The notes below the pieces were generated by a model. The model had not been told where the DNA came from and made no database searches. It saw only the letters and a program-made list of their open reading frames with translations. From Apoda limacodes (taxonomy: Eukaryota > Arthropoda > Insecta > Lepidoptera > Limacodidae), in the NCBI GenBank assembly GCA_946406115.1, contig OX291544.1, positions 34,737,521 through 34,801,520 of the forward strand: a stretch of DNA of 64,000 bases. Direction: 5' to 3'. The translations under genes were made by a program, and so were the position numbers. Positions 1-11,455 of the stretch are shown in pieces (position 1 is the first letter of the stretch; every line of letters begins with the position of its first letter).

Positions 1-182
1 TATTACCTATTGTATTGGTACATATTGTATACTCTTTAGCTAATTATCAAAGTATTGTATTACTACTTTAAATGGAACTTCTTGCCAGCTCTTTTTGGCA
101 GAAATTAACATTGTTTACATTGTATTGACGATTCAAAAGTGTTCTTGGAAACCTACTTGAATAAAGTTTGATTTGAGTTTGA
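1..182 (+). mobile_element. 3' tail of a jockey/CR1-type retroposon
   Basis: A 5'-truncated non-LTR tail. It carries TTGACGATTCAAAAGTG (about 125-141), which recurs reverse-complemented near 15,585 in the 3' UTR of a clearer jockey-type copy. It ends in AATAAAGTTTGATTTGAGTT followed by a TTTGA/GTTTGA-type simple tail. No coding part is left. Family assignment rests on the shared 3' UTR. Confidence 0.55.
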
Positions 183-957
183 GTTTGACTGGCTATAACT
201 TTCACTTAAGATGTTCGCACTATGAATACAGTTTTTTCGATATCATAACGACAGGGTTTATAACGATTTTGCACGATATTTGATCAGTAGAGACTTGCAA
301 TTTACGATAGCCACCATACGGCAAGCGTTTTTTTTCGCTAAACTTAACGATCGATAGAAAATCACATCGATTGTTATGTATGTCGAGACTGCAGCCCCAG
401 GGATATTCTTAATAATGGATTTTGTTTGAATGTTTGAATTACGTAGTATTCAAGTTGGTGAGCACTTGTCTTGAATGTGATGCTTCAGATCTGACGCTGT
501 ACCAGAAAAAAACCGGCCAAGTACGTGTGGTACAAGCATTAAGTTAGGGTTCCGTAGAATCGGAATTATTGCTAATATCTGAAAAACTTATAAAATTAAT
601 AAATTTATTTGGTTCGAGCCAATTTGATTCAAAAGTTTTTATAAAGACATAGGTTTTGTACATTGCTATCAGGCCACGCCTTACGCACGAAACGCTAGGT
701 TACGAACGCAGCCTTTTTGTTTCTGGCAATACTGTGTAATATTCATTAGTCTGCAGAAATAACCTATTGTAAAAACATAAAAGTTCGTGTCTATTTTACT
801 TAAAATTAAATACGAATTACGATTATAGTTATAACTACTGCATTAGCGTAAAATCAACTGGTTGTTTATGTGGAAGTGTCATTAATTGTCAAAGAAGGAT
901 CATACTTACTTAAAGTCGTACAATTTTGTTTATATTTTAATTATTAGTTGTAAAACT
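183..957. other. AT-rich stretch with one repeat fragment
   Basis: No coding region is recognisable. Around 505-560 there is a degenerate piece of the repeat seen better at 43,649-44,056 (CCGGCCAAGT ... AGGGTTCCGTA). The rest shows nothing I can assign. Confidence 0.4.
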
Positions 958-990
958 TGTCCCTACCCTACCCTACCCTGCCCTACCCTT
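958..990. repeat. CCCTA microsatellite
   Basis: About six imperfect copies of CCCTA. It is not the insect telomere repeat (TTAGG/CCTAA), so no telomeric origin is implied. Confidence 0.8.
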
Positions 991-3900
991 TTTATGACCC
1001 CTCAGATTACTTAAATCATCGTAATTTAGGGCTTCCTTAGGTCTCTCAAGAGGAGGTAGGACAGACAGACGTGGTCCATTTGGGGACATCAATAGCGCCA
1101 GGTATGTTAAAACACCTTGTTCCTTTCAATTTGGGTTTAACTGTACTTGTCATCATTGACGAAACTTGTGATTTTTTCAGATTTTTATAACACGCCGTTT
1201 AAATGTAAGAGGAGGGGGGGAGGGGACACAATTTTCCCAACTTTGAGAGTAACTCGCAAAATATACATCTTATGGAAAAGGTTTTTAACAAACCTTAATT
1301 GCATTTTTGCAGCCCTATCTGAAGATTTAACCCTGATCCGCCCTTTAAAATCTAAAGTGGCTTCTCAATCCATGCGGACATCTATGTTTTTTTTTTCATT
1401 ATAATTACGATTTTTGAATATGGACATTGATGTTGTGTTATCTTTTTTTTTGAGATGATAGAGTTTGCGTTTGAAAATCCTACCTGATGTTAATCGACGA
1501 TGGTGTTCGCTTATCTGAAAGTAGCCTTTTATTCGTAATTACCTCTTTTAATATATATAATAATAACTAATTTTTCATGTTAAATAATGAATAGTAACTC
1601 TGGTACAAACTAGGCCACATTATGCTTACCTTGGTATTAATCCTTATCTAAATCAATCACTTCATATTCATGGTTATATCAATACCTGTAAATTACTTTT
1701 TCAATTAAATCGGACCAACCATTCACAACAGTAACGGCCTGTATGCGCCATAATACTTTCTTCACATTTTTTTTACTAATCTTACCGGTTTTGGAAAGCG
1801 CGCAAATGGGCCGCTGAAAGTGGTATGACTAAAAAATTTGGCTTTTTGATAACTAATAAGCTCTGAGCCAGAACCAATTTGATTATATAATAACTAATAA
1901 GACTCTTACCAGAAAGGCCTGATTTAACCCTTAAGTATACCAGTAATCCGTGGTTAAGCAAATAAAAAGTCCTATTGCGCATTTTCAAGTCCAAAAAGAC
2001 TTAGGCCAGGGCTTCTTTGGTATAAATTAGTTAAATCCCAAACTTTCAGGTTCTGACAAATTTATGGTTTTTTTTAAGGCAATTATAACAGATTTCCAAT
2101 TGAAATAAGGCTTGAATTAACTTCTGGTGAAATTCATTTCAATCAAACTAGGAATATAATTCCATGCGTTTAATTTTTTTTCTCATATGGCGAAGCCTAT
2201 GCTTAATTGCCACCGTTATTCTAAAGTGGACTAAGCGGATATAGTAAAATTATGTTAACAAAAAAAAAGGATCTCACGATGAATTAAGGATATAGGAAAA
2301 TCTCATGCACTCACCTTCGAATGTAGATATAGGTACTTCAATCCACTCAAAGTTCGTGAGCACGTACTGGACTACGTGAGCAGGTACTGCACTACGGCAC
2401 TATGATGCACCAGGAAATCCTTCAGGAGCTCCTGTTATCACCGTAAGACACACTCAGCGTTTCAGCGCCAATGGGCAAGCGGGTTGCGAAGAAACTATTA
2501 ACGTATGTTTAAATTATTAGCGGAATTCACAATATGCGTAATTCACGATATGTCAACACAACGCGATCGGTTGACCAGAACTGTTTCTTTTGAATTTAGT
2601 GCATGAGGGGCAACGAAAGAATGGTAAGGTTGTGAGATCGTAGGTAAAACTAAAATACAAAAACGTGATCGCTATGAGGCGTCACCATCATATAATTTGC
2701 AAATAATATGAATGGTTTACAATACCTTAATCATGTTAAATAATGTATTTCAGAGGGCCCGTTATTTTTACAGACATATCTTGACCTATTTGATCAATAA
2801 ACTAACAGTCGCAATGTAGCTGACACAGACGACTGGTTTTATTGATCTCTAACTAATTGTGTATAAAATATTCAATCGCAATCTTCATTAGTCATCTTCT
2901 ATTTTCAACTCATTTTCAAGACATTATAAAAACGTATACTTAAACTATAAACTCCGTTTTGATAAAACCTAAAAATAACTTTACCAAATCTAAGAGGACC
3001 TGGTTTGTACTGTCGCAATACTGTATGAACTTTTTCTAAGCATTGAAATAATCTAGGTAGTCTGGCGTAAGACAACAAGACTATTTCAATGCTAAAGCCT
3101 GGCTAGTTGAAGGCTTGCATGTTAGTTCTTATATAGATTTTTGCAGGCTTAACAAGTTCTAAAAAGGTTGAATTGAGGTTGTGGGATATACCGTGAGCTC
3201 CTGAAAACGAAAAACCAAAACGTTACGCGGAAGCTCTGTGGGTCGGGCCCTTTTAGTTTACAGAACTAAATAATTAGGTTATTTTAACGTTGTTGTGAGT
3301 AGTCGCCAAGAACTTTGCGCCGTTCTAGGAAGGTTCTAGAACCACGGAGCCAATTCTCACGCGATCGAATTGATCACGAATTCGAAATAAAGTACGAATT
3401 TAAACTTTTCTCGATATAAAATGTTGTTTAGCAATTCTGGTAATGTCGAATCCGACATTTCTCGAATGCAAGCCGCTCGAACTGCTTCGAGTGGTCGGGA
3501 CCGTTCGATACTACATCTCGCATTCGAATCATGACAAATTAGTTTTAAATGAGTGGGTTCTAAACGTTAATTCTACTCTTAGCGTGAACTATTTGTTCTA
3601 AAATCTAAAGTAAATGTCTAAATGTATGTCAGAGTAATTAAAAAGGTGGAAAAAATTACTCATATTACCAAATATGATATTTTTTACCTTTATTACTTTC
3701 ATAATACATTACTAGTCTTTTCTCGATTAATTGATTGGCCAATTTTTGCAATTATCAAAGTCGCCCATGACAATAATATTCTTCTATTTCTATTGATTTC
3801 CATCATAACAAACACTAGATTACATCACATACACTGTTTGAGATCCGGCACCGCCATCTTTAGTGCTGCGTAGTATTTTGATAATACTAGGTGGTAATTT

Positions 3901-5087
3901 TATGTGAAAAAATTTAATAAACATAATTACACCTTTGAAAAATAAGAAAAACCTAAAATTACTTAATAGTTTTACTTACTTACTTTATTTCCTTATTAAA
4001 AATGATGAAACACAAGTAAAATGTTTCTTCAAACATTTTGTAGTCACCGAACCCTTTTTTAATATATCAAAAGAGTCATATTAGAAAAGGCGTTTTTAAA
4101 AACGCTCTACAACTGTGCAACGGAACGTACCTCATAGCGTAGCCGGTTCACAATGGCAATATTCCACCGCTTCGAACGACATTTTGTTCGAAGGTTGTTT
4201 CGATTGATAGTGAGAATACAGCAAACGCGAAAATGATGTCGACGATTGAAATTTTACAGTCGAGAGTGCCTTCCTGATAATCTCTAATACGAGATTAGAA
4301 AACTATTTTAGAACCTTAAATTTTCCTCAAGTAGCAACTAGGGAATTTCCTACTCTGGCTGTAGATAAATAATTACATCCCTCAAATAATATCGAAATAG
4401 GTACTTTGACGTGATCGTTTTGTGAAGCCCTAGGGCTTGTATCTAAACATTTTACTATTTTACTTAAAATATTATTAATTAGACCCTTTCTATATAAAAT
4501 AATACCACATTTTACAAAGTATTTACGTTAAAACTGTTTTCTGAGCCAATTTTTAACAGAAAATTGACACAAAATGGTTTGAAAAAAAAAAAGGAAACTT
4601 CGTATTTAGGTACGTGTGAAACGTATAATTATCTTGTCTATGATGAGGTTATTTCTTCCTGTGACGTAACAATTAGCTAAACAACAAGACACCATGGCTA
4701 AGCACTACACTTTTTAGTCCTTTATTAGGATTCTCGTGATAATTATGTCACATAATGTCACAAAACAAGCGGGCTGATACTGGCTTCTAGTCGAAAAATA
4801 ATTCACATATTCGTACATGGTTGTCTGTCTCTTTCTCTCTTGAGCAGCTTTCATTTAATGAGTATATCTCTTTTCCGCGCTGTGTTCTTTAGCGTAGCAT
4901 AAAAACCCTAGGTCTGTGTACGTATCTATAGCGCGGAGCTTAGCCGTCCGCAACATTAATCATAGATTAGTCTAGAGTAGTTTGGGTGCAAACGTTATAA
5001 AAGTTTTTTATAAATGTATGCATATAACTAAATATAGATATAGGTACTGCGCCTTAATATTTTTTTTTGTTTTCAGGTGTTGTGTTG
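991..5087. other. Unassigned AT-rich DNA
   Basis: Short open frames here are isolated, lack recognisable domains and look like chance. Several palindromic patches occur, for example TCGAATGC (3473) against GCATTCGA (3522). No promoter, RNA gene or transposon end was recognised. It may be intergenic or intronic. Confidence 0.4.
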
Positions 5088-5278
5088 TGTGCGGGTCTAC
5101 AATATCTGTGCGGGTCTACAATATGTGTGCGGGTCTACAATATGTGTGCGGGTCTACAATATGTGTGCGGGTCTACAATATGTGTGCGGGTCTACAATAT
5201 GTGTGCGGGTCTACAATATGTGTGCGGGTCTACAATATGTGTGCGGGTCTACAATATGTGTGCGGGTCTACAATATGT
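5088..5278. repeat. 19-bp minisatellite, ~10 copies
   Basis: Tandem copies of TGTGCGGGTCTACAATATG, nearly perfect; only the first copy differs (AATATCTG). Because 19 is not a multiple of 3, each frame reads through the array, producing several overlapping artefact open frames. Not a gene. Confidence 0.95.
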
Positions 5279-5352
5279 AAAAAGATATAACTAGTGAAAC
5301 TAATAAAACTATCTTATTTGATTTTCGATGTAGGTAGGTACTAGGTAGGAGC

Positions 5353-6039
5353 GGTAATGAATGAGCGGGTGGACCTTGTTGCGTCGCTTCGGTAATGTAT
5401 GAGCGGGTGGAGCTTGTTGCGTCGCTTCGGTAATGTATGAGCGGGTGGAGCTTGTTGCGTCGCTTCGGTAATGTATGAGCGGGTGGAGCTTGTTGCGTCG
5501 CTTCGGTAATGTATGAGCGGGTGGAGCTTGTTGCGTCGCTTCGGTAATGTATGAGCGGGTGGAGCTTGTTGCGTCGCTTCGGTAATGTATGAGCGGGTGG
5601 AGCTTGTTGCGTCGCTTCGGTAATGAATGAGCGGGTGGACCTTGTTGCGTCGCTTCGGTAATGTATGAGCGGGTGGAGCTTGTTGCGTCGCTTCGGTAAT
5701 GTATGAGCGGGTGGAGCTTGTTGCGTCGCTTCGGTAATGTATGAGCGGGTGGAGCTTGTTGCGTCGCTTCGGTAATGTATGAGCGGGTGGAGCTTGTTGC
5801 GTTGCTTCGGTAATGTATGAGCGGGTGGAGCTTGTTGCGTTGCTTCGGTAATGTATGAGCGGGTGGAGCTTGTTGCGTCGCTTCGGTAATGTATGAGCGG
5901 CTGAACTTTGTTGCGTCACTTCGGTAATGTATGAGCGGGTGGAGCTTGTTGCGTCGCTTCGGTAATGTATGAGCGGGTGGAGCTTGTTGCGTCGCTTCGG
6001 TAATGAACGAGCGGGTGGACCTTGTTGCGTCGCTTCGGC
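5353..6039. repeat. 38-bp minisatellite, ~18 copies
   Basis: Tandem 38-bp units of the form GGTAATGTATGAGCGGGTGG followed by AGCTTGTTGCGTCGCTTC. A variant (AATGAATGAG or AATGAACGAG with GGACCTT) occupies units 1, 8 and 18. One unit near 5900 is diverged (GGCTGAACTTTG). The 276- and 237-residue minus-strand frames through the array are repeat artefacts. The unit is exactly twice the 19-bp unit of the array 75 bp upstream, and AATRTATGWGCGGGT is loosely shared. Confidence 0.95.
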
Positions 6040-6196
6040 TGGTAACGTGTCCAATAAATTCCAATGGTTTAGAGGACTGCACTTTCACTATATGCACTAT
6101 TTGTAAACGAATTAGCACTTTGGACTTTAATTTCAACAATCAGATTTCATCTCGGCGGGACCAACATTTTTGTTGGAGAATTGAGAATTTACTTAC

Positions 6197-6352
6197 GCGC
6201 GGTGTCGGATATGGGTGGCTACGGTGCCAGTTTTTCTCACGCACTGCTGGTCGGCGGCGCGGCTCAGTGTCGAGCTGTGCGCTTGCGGTAGCGACGCTGG
6301 CATCACTTGCGAGGCGGGTGGTGCCACCGCTTGCTATGGGAGCGGGTTCCAT
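6197..6352 (-). CDS. Candidate first coding exon, function unknown
   Basis: On the minus strand an ATG at 6352 opens 52 codons of GC-rich sequence ending exactly at a consensus donor (CGC then GTAAGTAAA, donor at 6196), phase 0. The peptide starts MEPAPIASGGTTRLASDASV and is rich in Ala, Ser, Thr, Pro and Arg, so it looks low-complexity. The base composition stands out from the AT-rich surroundings. The next exon would lie at lower coordinates, beyond the 38-bp array, and was not found. It could be a 5' UTR/CpG-rich promoter exon instead of coding. I do not recognise the gene. Confidence 0.4.
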
Positions 6353-6619
6353 ATAATGGTAGGGAGAGTATGAGACGGGATTGTTCGATATTTTTATTGA
6401 ACCACATTAAATAAAGGTGAGTTTGTAAAAAACTAACTCATAGTTTATATGAATTTAAATTATAAAAAGTTGAAAATACTCTAAAAAAAGGTGTTACTTA
6501 CATAACTAGTTTATATAAAAAATGTTTAGTCAATACAGTTGGGTACGAAATATCATCGCGCATCCACGACATTCGTCTCGGACTTGACCGATTTTCTTCA
6601 ATAAGTAATAAAAACCGTC

Positions 6620-6656
6620 GACAACAGCACAACAGCACAACAGCACAACAGCACAG
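6620..6656. repeat. 9-bp repeat (CAACAGCAC)n
   Basis: Four tandem copies of CAACAGCAC with a partial fifth. Confidence 0.85.
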
Positions 6657-6684
6657 TTTACTTCCTTAAGGAAGGTCTCGACCT

Positions 6685-7190
6685 TGAATTTGACAGTTGC
6701 AACTCAAACTCAAACTTGTTTTATTCAAGCAAACTTTTAAACAACACATTTGAATACTCAGTTTAGTTATTAATTTTATAAACTTTAACTACCAGTTTGG
6801 AATGATTTACTACCGAGAAGAACCGGCAAGAAACTTCGCAGTTAATCTTTTATATTTTTTCAACTTCATATTAAAATACAATACAGCCTTACACGAGGTA
6901 ATAACAGAATCTACAATATTTTAATTCAAAACATATTACAAGTGCACCAATACCAATACAAAATAATTAGGTTCTAATTCTTCCAAGCATTTTTATCATT
7001 TATGTATTCATCAACTTTGTAATAGATTTTTTTTAAACTATCTTTGACATATATTTTAAATTTATTTGCAGGTAAATTAAATTCTTTGTAAATTAACCAC
7101 ATGTTCTGGAATTTTATTGTAAAAATATTTACTTTGTATTGAAAAAGAGTTATTATACCTTCTGAAGACGCCATTTTGGAAATACCAATT
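6685..7190 (-). mobile_element. 5'-truncated jockey-type retroposon
   Basis: Minus-strand insertion. The tail at 6690-6730 reads CTTGAATAAAACAAGTTTGA on the element strand. The 3' UTR includes GAAGAACCGGCAAGAAACTT (about 6840). The open frame 7174-6974 matches the reverse-transcriptase C-terminal end seen in the other copies here, with LPANKFKIYVKD and the closing YYKVDEYINDKNAW. Only the last ~65 residues remain, a typical 5' truncation. Confidence 0.8.
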
Positions 7191-8015
7191 TAACGTTATT
7201 CCTTGTATTAACATTAACATTAACAGTTTACGAAACTACTTCTAGCAAATAAGTGATAAGCTCAAGAGCAAAATCTGCAAAACTATTATGACTCAGTTTC
7301 CGTATACCAGTTTCAGTCGCACGCAGTCGAATGTCGCACGCAGTCTTTGATAGATCACAGAAGGTACCAATGGCGTTTTGTTACTGTTCCCAAGCATCAA
7401 ATATATGTTGTATAAGGGCAACACCTGCGTCACTAGTGAAACACCCTTTTGTATAACCAAACTGTTGTGGATGCAGTAATCTATTTAAGAGGGCGATAAA
7501 GGCGAGACAGCTAATTTCTGTAATACTAACGTTGTGTATGTAAGTGTACTAAAAATCATTACACATTTTCATATACATTAGTATTAGATATATTTGTTAT
7601 ATACTTCTAGTAAATTATTCCATAACGACGCCTTGAAACTTATTTTTTTTTTGTATGGGATTTAACGTTTTTACCGTTTTGTCGTCACAATTATTTAGTT
7701 TTTGCTACAACTTTGAGTCAATGCACTAGATAACAACCTATTCTAATTATTTAATCAACTTTCATTACAATAAAATGCAATACACGCTTTAAAAAATTGC
7801 ACAAGTGTTGAAACAACGGTCACTTCCAGATTTTTTATTGCACTAAATACAATAAATGAAAATCACTCATTAAGGTAATGCACTAGACAAAAGCAAGTTT
7901 TAGAACATATATTTTTTCGATCACTTAGGTGCTATAGTTTAGCCACAAAATTTGCACAAAAACGGCGTATTTTCGCGTTCTCGCCTATACCGCAGCCTTA
8001 GTTAAAATGTTTAAA
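7191..8015. other. Unassigned AT-rich DNA
   Basis: I see a local duplication of CGCACGCAGTC (about 7320-7345) and nothing else that can be assigned. Confidence 0.4.
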
Positions 8016-8275
8016 CATTTTTTTTATGAAACTAAGGTGGCAAACAAGCTTGGGTTCCACCTGACGGTAAGCGGTTACCGCAGCTTATGGACGCTTGCAA
8101 TACTTGTGGCATCACTCGCGCGGTGCTCTGACCCTTCAAAAATCGATTAACTTCTTTCTTGAAGAACCATATACTTTAATCCTCAAAGAAAACGTTGGCA
8201 GCTCATTCCACAACCTAAGCGTTTACGGGAGGTAGATTCTTTGAGACCGCACTGTGTATGGAGTAGCCGCTGAAT
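8016..8275 (-). mobile_element. CR1/jockey-type retroposon 3' end
   Basis: On the minus strand the sequence codes for the end of a reverse transcriptase (NRFLKGQSTARV) followed by the tail ACCGCTTACCGTCAGGTGGA. The same end occurs at 30,275-30,836 (plus) and 33,828-34,200 (minus). It is 5'-truncated and carries stops. Confidence 0.75.
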
Positions 8276-8325
8276 ATTAAAATTAAAATAGTTTATTCTC
8301 GCAAAACTTTTTTATAGCAAAAAGT

Positions 8326-8553
8326 GCTCTAGTGCCCGAGCTCTAGTGCCCGAGCTCTAGTGCCCGAGCTCTAGTGCCCGAGCTCTAGTGCCCGAGCTCT
8401 AGTGCCCGAGCTCTAGTGCCCGAGCTCTAGTGCCCGAGCTCTAGTGCCCGAGCTCTAGTGCCCGAGCTCTAGTGCCCGAGCTCTAGTGCCCGAGCTCTAG
8501 TGCCCGAGCTCTAGTGCCCGAGCTCTAGTACCCGAGCTCTAGTGCCCGAGCTC
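8326..8553. repeat. 14-bp minisatellite, ~16 copies
   Basis: Tandem units of AGCTCTAGTGCCCG, almost perfect, with one GTGC to GTAC variant near 8528. Each junction makes the palindrome GAGCTC. Confidence 0.95.
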
Positions 8554-8654
8554 CCTGCGTTATGGGAACCAGGCTTCTCCACTACAACTATAAAATATAA
8601 CTTACATACGTTTATATATGTACTTTAATTTCTTTTATGTTTTGGTAAATAGTT

Positions 8655-8845
8655 TCTTAGACTATGTTGAGGATTCACTGGGCAGAGAGCTGAAGGAACA
8701 AAAAGTGCGGTACTAGAACTGTCAAAGGTTGCTGGCGCGGCGGGTGGAAGGGCTCCCCCCCCCCCTCCTCCGGTGTAGTACCTGGGTCCATCCCAATCTC
8801 TTCCGGCACGACTACTACTGACTACTTCAGAGACTTTTCAAATTA
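8655..8845 (-). mobile_element. Fragment of CR1-type ORF1/ORF2 junction
   Basis: Aligns by eye with 36,680-36,870 in the same orientation: shared GAGGATTCACTG, then GTGCGGT, GTTGCTG, GCGGAAGGGC-like and CTTCCGGCACGACTACTACT. In the fuller copy this is the end of ORF1 and the spacer before ORF2. A run of about 10 C's near 8756 is unique to this copy. Confidence 0.65.
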
Positions 8846-9567
8846 CGGTTGCCTATTTAGAACATAAAACAATGCGTTGGATTTTCACAGAATGCTAGGC
8901 AAAAACTGTTAAATTCCAACATAATTTTAATTATACTGAGAAATATAGCTGATTCGTAAAATTATAAAAAATATATATTTTTGGAATGTAAGAAGCCCAT
9001 TCCTATGACATCTCACTTGCTATGGCAACCCTTTTAGATTAAAATCCCCGATACAAAAAACAAAAAATACCACACCATCCCTATTGCTTCAGGTTCTGAT
9101 TGGGATAGCGTAAAAATCAGGTCTGTGAATTGGGCAACCGTGGTTTTTCTAAATTGTCACGATTTTTGCTGCAGCCAAACTTGCCCATGACATGCAATTT
9201 GATACCTAATTACGTGATGTACACACAAACACGCACGCACATACTAAGATACGGCGTCGAGTTGGTCAGTGGTGGTCCTGGTTGTACACAGGAAAGTTTA
9301 AAAAGTAGCATTTTTGGTTTAAGGGTAAGTGATTAAATCTATCGATGTCACACGGTTAAGGTCCTGTAATTGGTCGTGGGTTCCGGCCATGTTCCGGCAC
9401 GGCACTATTAGGTAATTGTAGCGACATTGACATCCTTGCGGCACCGCAGCTCCGCAGCTGTGCCGTTCGGGGAGGTGCGGCGTGAGTCGGCCTGCCTCTT
9501 TCGGTAACAATACTCTAATTAGTGTTTGATCGTCGGAGGGTGTCGGCCTGCGCCCTCCAGCGACGCC

Positions 9568-9600
9568 TATATAACGCGGGCCACCCTCCGGCGGGGCACA
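9568..9600 (+). promoter_or_regulatory. TATA box plus initiator core promoter
   Basis: TATATAA at 9568-9574 is followed 32 bases later by ACAGTG with the A at 9600, matching the spacing of a TATA box and arthropod-type initiator (consensus TCAGT). It lies in a GC-rich island (about 9420-9750) within AT-rich DNA, and a start codon follows 38 bases downstream of the proposed start site. Together with the exon below this is a coherent promoter prediction. Confidence 0.55.
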
Positions 9601-9637
9601 GTGTCGCACGCGCACGTACCCTCACACCTCACACAGC

Positions 9638-9751
9638 ATGAACCGCGGGGGACGCGTGGCTGCACGACGCGGCCTGCCCCGGGGCGCCACCTCACGTCCG
9701 TTCTCGACACTGGACCTGCTGAATGCTACGAGAGACTCTTCCACGGACGCG
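9638..9751 (+). CDS. Candidate first coding exon, function unknown
   Basis: ATG at 9638 in a good context (CACAGCATGA) opens 38 GC-rich codons that stop exactly at a consensus donor (GCG then GTAAGTCTC, donor at 9752), phase 0. The peptide begins MNRGGRVAARRGLPRGATSR, is basic and has no signal peptide. A TATA box and initiator sit 70 and 38 bases upstream. I do not recognise the protein. The next exon is not adjacent; the plus-strand exon at 47,054 opens in the same phase and could belong to it, but that is only inference. Confidence 0.5.
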
Positions 9752-10195
9752 GTAAGTCTCTCTAAACTCTTACTCTTCCTCGTACATACATTGGGCACTG
9801 ATACAATCTAATCTAGCTTCAACGTTATTAAAATAGCAATTCTCGTTGTTGGACGAAACAGATATTATGATATTTTCAACACCATGCCCATGTTTGGCCA
9901 TTTAATTCTCAGATACAAACAGTACATCTGTAAAGTAATTTTTTTTTGCCGAATATTTTTTTATAATTGTATCAATACATAACCTAAACATCAAAAGTCA
10001 TAGTACCTACTTGCATATAAACTTTCAACCAACTTTTTGCCCCCTTAATCCACCTCTCTGTAAAAATATTAAAACAATTCTAATCTTGCTGCCTAATTTC
10101 ATTCAAATTAGAAATTTTGCATCTGTCTTGGTTTCTCAAAAGATGTCTACACCCCATAGAAATCAATGCCAAACTAGCGGAGTTGATGTTCTTTT
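9752..10195. other. Probable start of an intron, unassigned
   Basis: AT-rich sequence after the donor at 9752. Nothing recognised before the 32-bp repeat. Confidence 0.4.
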
Positions 10196-10522
10196 TTGGG
10201 TTGCTGGCTCCTGTACTATTATAATGTTTGGGTTGCTGGCTCCTGTACTTTATAATGTTTGGGTTGCTGGCTCCTGTACTATTATAATGTTTGGGTTGCT
10301 GGCTCCTGTACTATTATAATGTTTGGGTTGCTGGCTCCTGTACTATTATAATGTTTGGGTTGCTGGCTCCTGTACTATTATAATGTTTGGGTTGCTGGCT
10401 CCTGTACTTTATAATGTTTGTGTTGCTGGCTCCTGTACTATTATAATGTTTGGGTTGCTGGCTCCTTTACTATTATAATGTTTGGGTTGCTGGCTCCTGT
10501 ACTATTATAATGTTTGGGTTGT
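10196..10522. repeat. 32-bp minisatellite, ~10 copies
   Basis: Tandem units reading GGGTTGCTGGCTCCTGTACT then ATTATAATGTTT. Two units (near 10,245 and 10,405) have lost three bases of ATTATAA. Single-base variants occur near 10,420 and 10,468. Confidence 0.95.
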
Positions 10523-11120
10523 TTGCGAATCCTAGACTATAATTTGATTTTTGATACGTATTAATTTTTCCTAAAAAAAAAATGATTGTCAATTTGTATT
10601 TTTATGTTCGTAATTATATACGAAACTCTAAATGGTTTAAGCGCTGGCCGGAAAATTGAAATATTAATAAAAACCTTTTAACAAAAGAATTTTGCAAATC
10701 CGTCTATATACCTATGAGGGAGTTATGTCCAAACATACTTAATATATATATAAACATCCGCATTGAGAATCTCCTCCTTTTTTGAAATCGGTTAAAAAGA
10801 AGGGCGATGAAAGCGAAAAACGCTCGACGTTTAAAGACACGAAAAGTCAGTCTTCTTTACATTTTGCCAGAGGTTGGAAGCCTTTAAATTAATGTGTAAA
10901 ATAGTTTTTCACAAAATGAGAGTGAATCTATAACAAGTGGGGAATTACTACAACCTGACGAGGACTGTGCCTGGCGAGTTTGAGACACCCGTCAATGGTC
11001 GAGTCATCACCAGGTTTTATTTCGACTAATTACTTTTACACATAGTGAAAACCCATATATTTGTTATTTTTAGAATTATTGATAGAATCAGGCGTTACTT
11101 TGCGAAAATTCATAATTATC
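10523..11120. other. Unassigned AT-rich DNA
   Basis: No coding sequence or transposon end recognised. Confidence 0.4.
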
Positions 11121-11455
11121 ATAAAATATTATTACCTTGCAAATCCGCTTAACAACAATTCAGTAGCACTCACATGTATGAGTGCACCTCCCTTCCTCCC
11201 TCCTTATTTGGACGATGCCAACTTCACCACAACGATACACCACCAAATTGATAACAAAACTCTACACGTGTTTCGCCTCAACACGAGGCATCTTCAGGAG
11301 ACGGAAGATGGTCGTGCGCTATACCTTCACCAAAAAAAAAATCGTCCACATAAGGAGGGAGGGAGGGAGGTGCACTCCTACATGTAGATGGTGTACTTCT
11401 GCACGTGAGTGCTACTGAATTGTTTTAGCGGATTTGCAAGGTAATAATATTTTAT
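11121..11455. mobile_element. Foldback element, 335 bp
   Basis: Two ~90-bp inverted arms face each other. The left begins ATAAAATATTATTACCTTGC and the right, reverse-complemented, begins the same way. Both arms carry CAAATCCGCT, CAATTCAGTAGCACTCAC, AGTGCACCTCCC and CCCTCCTTAT. The right arm has an extra ~20 bp (CAGAAGTACACCATCTA). The short centre contains ACACGTGTTTCGCCTCAAC. There is no coding capacity, so it is a non-autonomous foldback or MITE-type element. No clear target-site duplication was found. Confidence 0.75.

Noticed and set aside
958..990. Telomeric repeat
   Set aside because: The unit is CCCTA, not CCTAA as in insect TTAGG telomeres, and there are only six copies.
5085..6140. 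Long open frames over the 19- and 38-bp arrays (up to 276 codons)
   Set aside because: They are open only because the tandem units lack stops; several frames are open at once and no start context, splice site or family supports them.
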